Below are positions 5,434 to 5,785 of a stretch of 5,785 bases of DNA, one piece after another. The stretch is from Ramlibacter sp. (GTDB lineage: Bacteria > Pseudomonadota > Gammaproteobacteria > Burkholderiales > Burkholderiaceae_C), in the NCBI GenBank assembly GCA_023701085.1, contig JAMPXR010000180.1:1-5785 (forward strand), given 5' to 3'. Position numbers and translations under genes: made by a program. The notes beneath the pieces were generated by a model that saw only the letters and a program-made list of their open reading frames with translations, was not told where the DNA came from and did not search any database. The first letter of the stretch is position 1; each line of letters starts with the position of its first letter.

Positions 5434-5785
5434 ATGAGAAACACTGCGCCTGCGCAACCGGTACGCGTCGTGCTTGCCGACGACCACGATCTGGTGCGCT
5501 CGGGCATCAAGGCGCTGCTGGAGATGATCGAGGGCGTCGATGTCATCGCCGAGGCGCGCGAGGGCCAGGAACTGGTGGGGCTCGTGGACGAGCTGATGCC
5601 CGACATCGTCATGACCGACATCTCCATGCCCGGCATGGACGGCATCACGGCGATCGCCCACATCCACGCCAGGCATCCGCAGATGAAGCTGCTCGTGCTT
5701 TCCATGTACGACACGGTCGATTTCGTCAAGCGCGCCGTCGCCAACGGGGCCTGCGGCTACCTGATGAAAGACGCGCCGCCGTTCG
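5434..5785 (+). CDS. NarL/LuxR-type response regulator, N-terminal part (cut by window edge)
   Basis: The visible 117 codons form a receiver domain: acidic pair D16/D17 in VVLADDHDLVRSG, phosphoacceptor D62 in VMTDISMPGMDG, S90 in LLVLSMYD and K112 in CGYLMKDAP. The ADDHxLVRxG opening and the GYLMKD ending are characteristic of the NarL/FixJ family, whose members carry a LuxR-type helix-turn-helix after residue about 145. That domain would lie beyond the right edge, so DNA binding is inferred and not seen. The gene follows the HisKA_3 kinase by 25 bases, and this kinase class pairs with NarL-type regulators, so it is very probably the phosphotransfer target of H173 of that kinase. The reading frame has no stop or frameshift in the window. 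Confidence 0.93.
   Translation, partial: MRNTAPAQPVRVVLADDHDLVRSGIKALLEMIEGVDVIAEAREGQELVGLVDELMPDIVMTDISMPGMDGITAIAHIHARHPQMKLLVLSMYDTVDFVKRAVANGACGYLMKDAPPF

Noticed and set aside
1..5785. CRISPR array, insertion sequence, tRNA/rRNA or new defence or secondary-metabolite system
   Set aside because: No regularly spaced repeats, transposase motifs, terminal inverted repeats, tRNA-like foldable segments or unexplained gene cluster were seen; all long conserved frames belong to known families.

Overview
The window is GC-rich bacterial chromosome carrying five protein genes, and all five read as intact where they are fully inside it. Codon choice (heavy third-position G/C), the close match of the acyl-CoA ligase to proteobacterial PrpE, and short promoter-like boxes near start codons suggest a betaproteobacterium of the Burkholderiales, perhaps Comamonadaceae. 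That placement is inference from style and not a computed classification.

Layout: (1) 1-156 is a short upstream region with a probable -10 box. (2) 157-1482 (+) encodes a fusion of tetratricopeptide repeats and a class I SAM-dependent methyltransferase. (3) 1485-3377 (-) encodes propionate-CoA ligase PrpE. It converges on the methyltransferase gene with only 2 bp between the two stop codons, which lie inside a perfect 14-bp palindrome. (4) 3479-4078 (-) encodes a cysteine hydrolase of the isochorismatase superfamily, upstream of prpE on the same strand with a 101-bp gap. (5) 4079-4319 is a divergent intergenic region with a perfect 14-bp palindrome, extra copies of its half-site, a possible -10 box, and a puzzling hydrophobic coding-like stretch in frame with the hydrolase. 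(6) 4320-5408 (+) encodes a soluble receiver-first histidine kinase of the HisKA_3 (NarX/DegS-like) class. (7) From 5434 the cognate NarL/LuxR-type response regulator begins; it is cut by the right edge of the window.

Functionally the window has two parts. The kinase and regulator form a two-component operon in which the kinase's own receiver probably acts as its input. The minus-strand pair (hydrolase, then PrpE) could be co-transcribed, but prpE has its own strong ribosome binding site and no other methylcitrate-cycle gene is visible. No mobile element, CRISPR array, tRNA, rRNA or clearly new defence-type system is present. The most interesting leftovers are the 4079-4319 intergenic region and the unassigned substrate of the TPR-methyltransferase.
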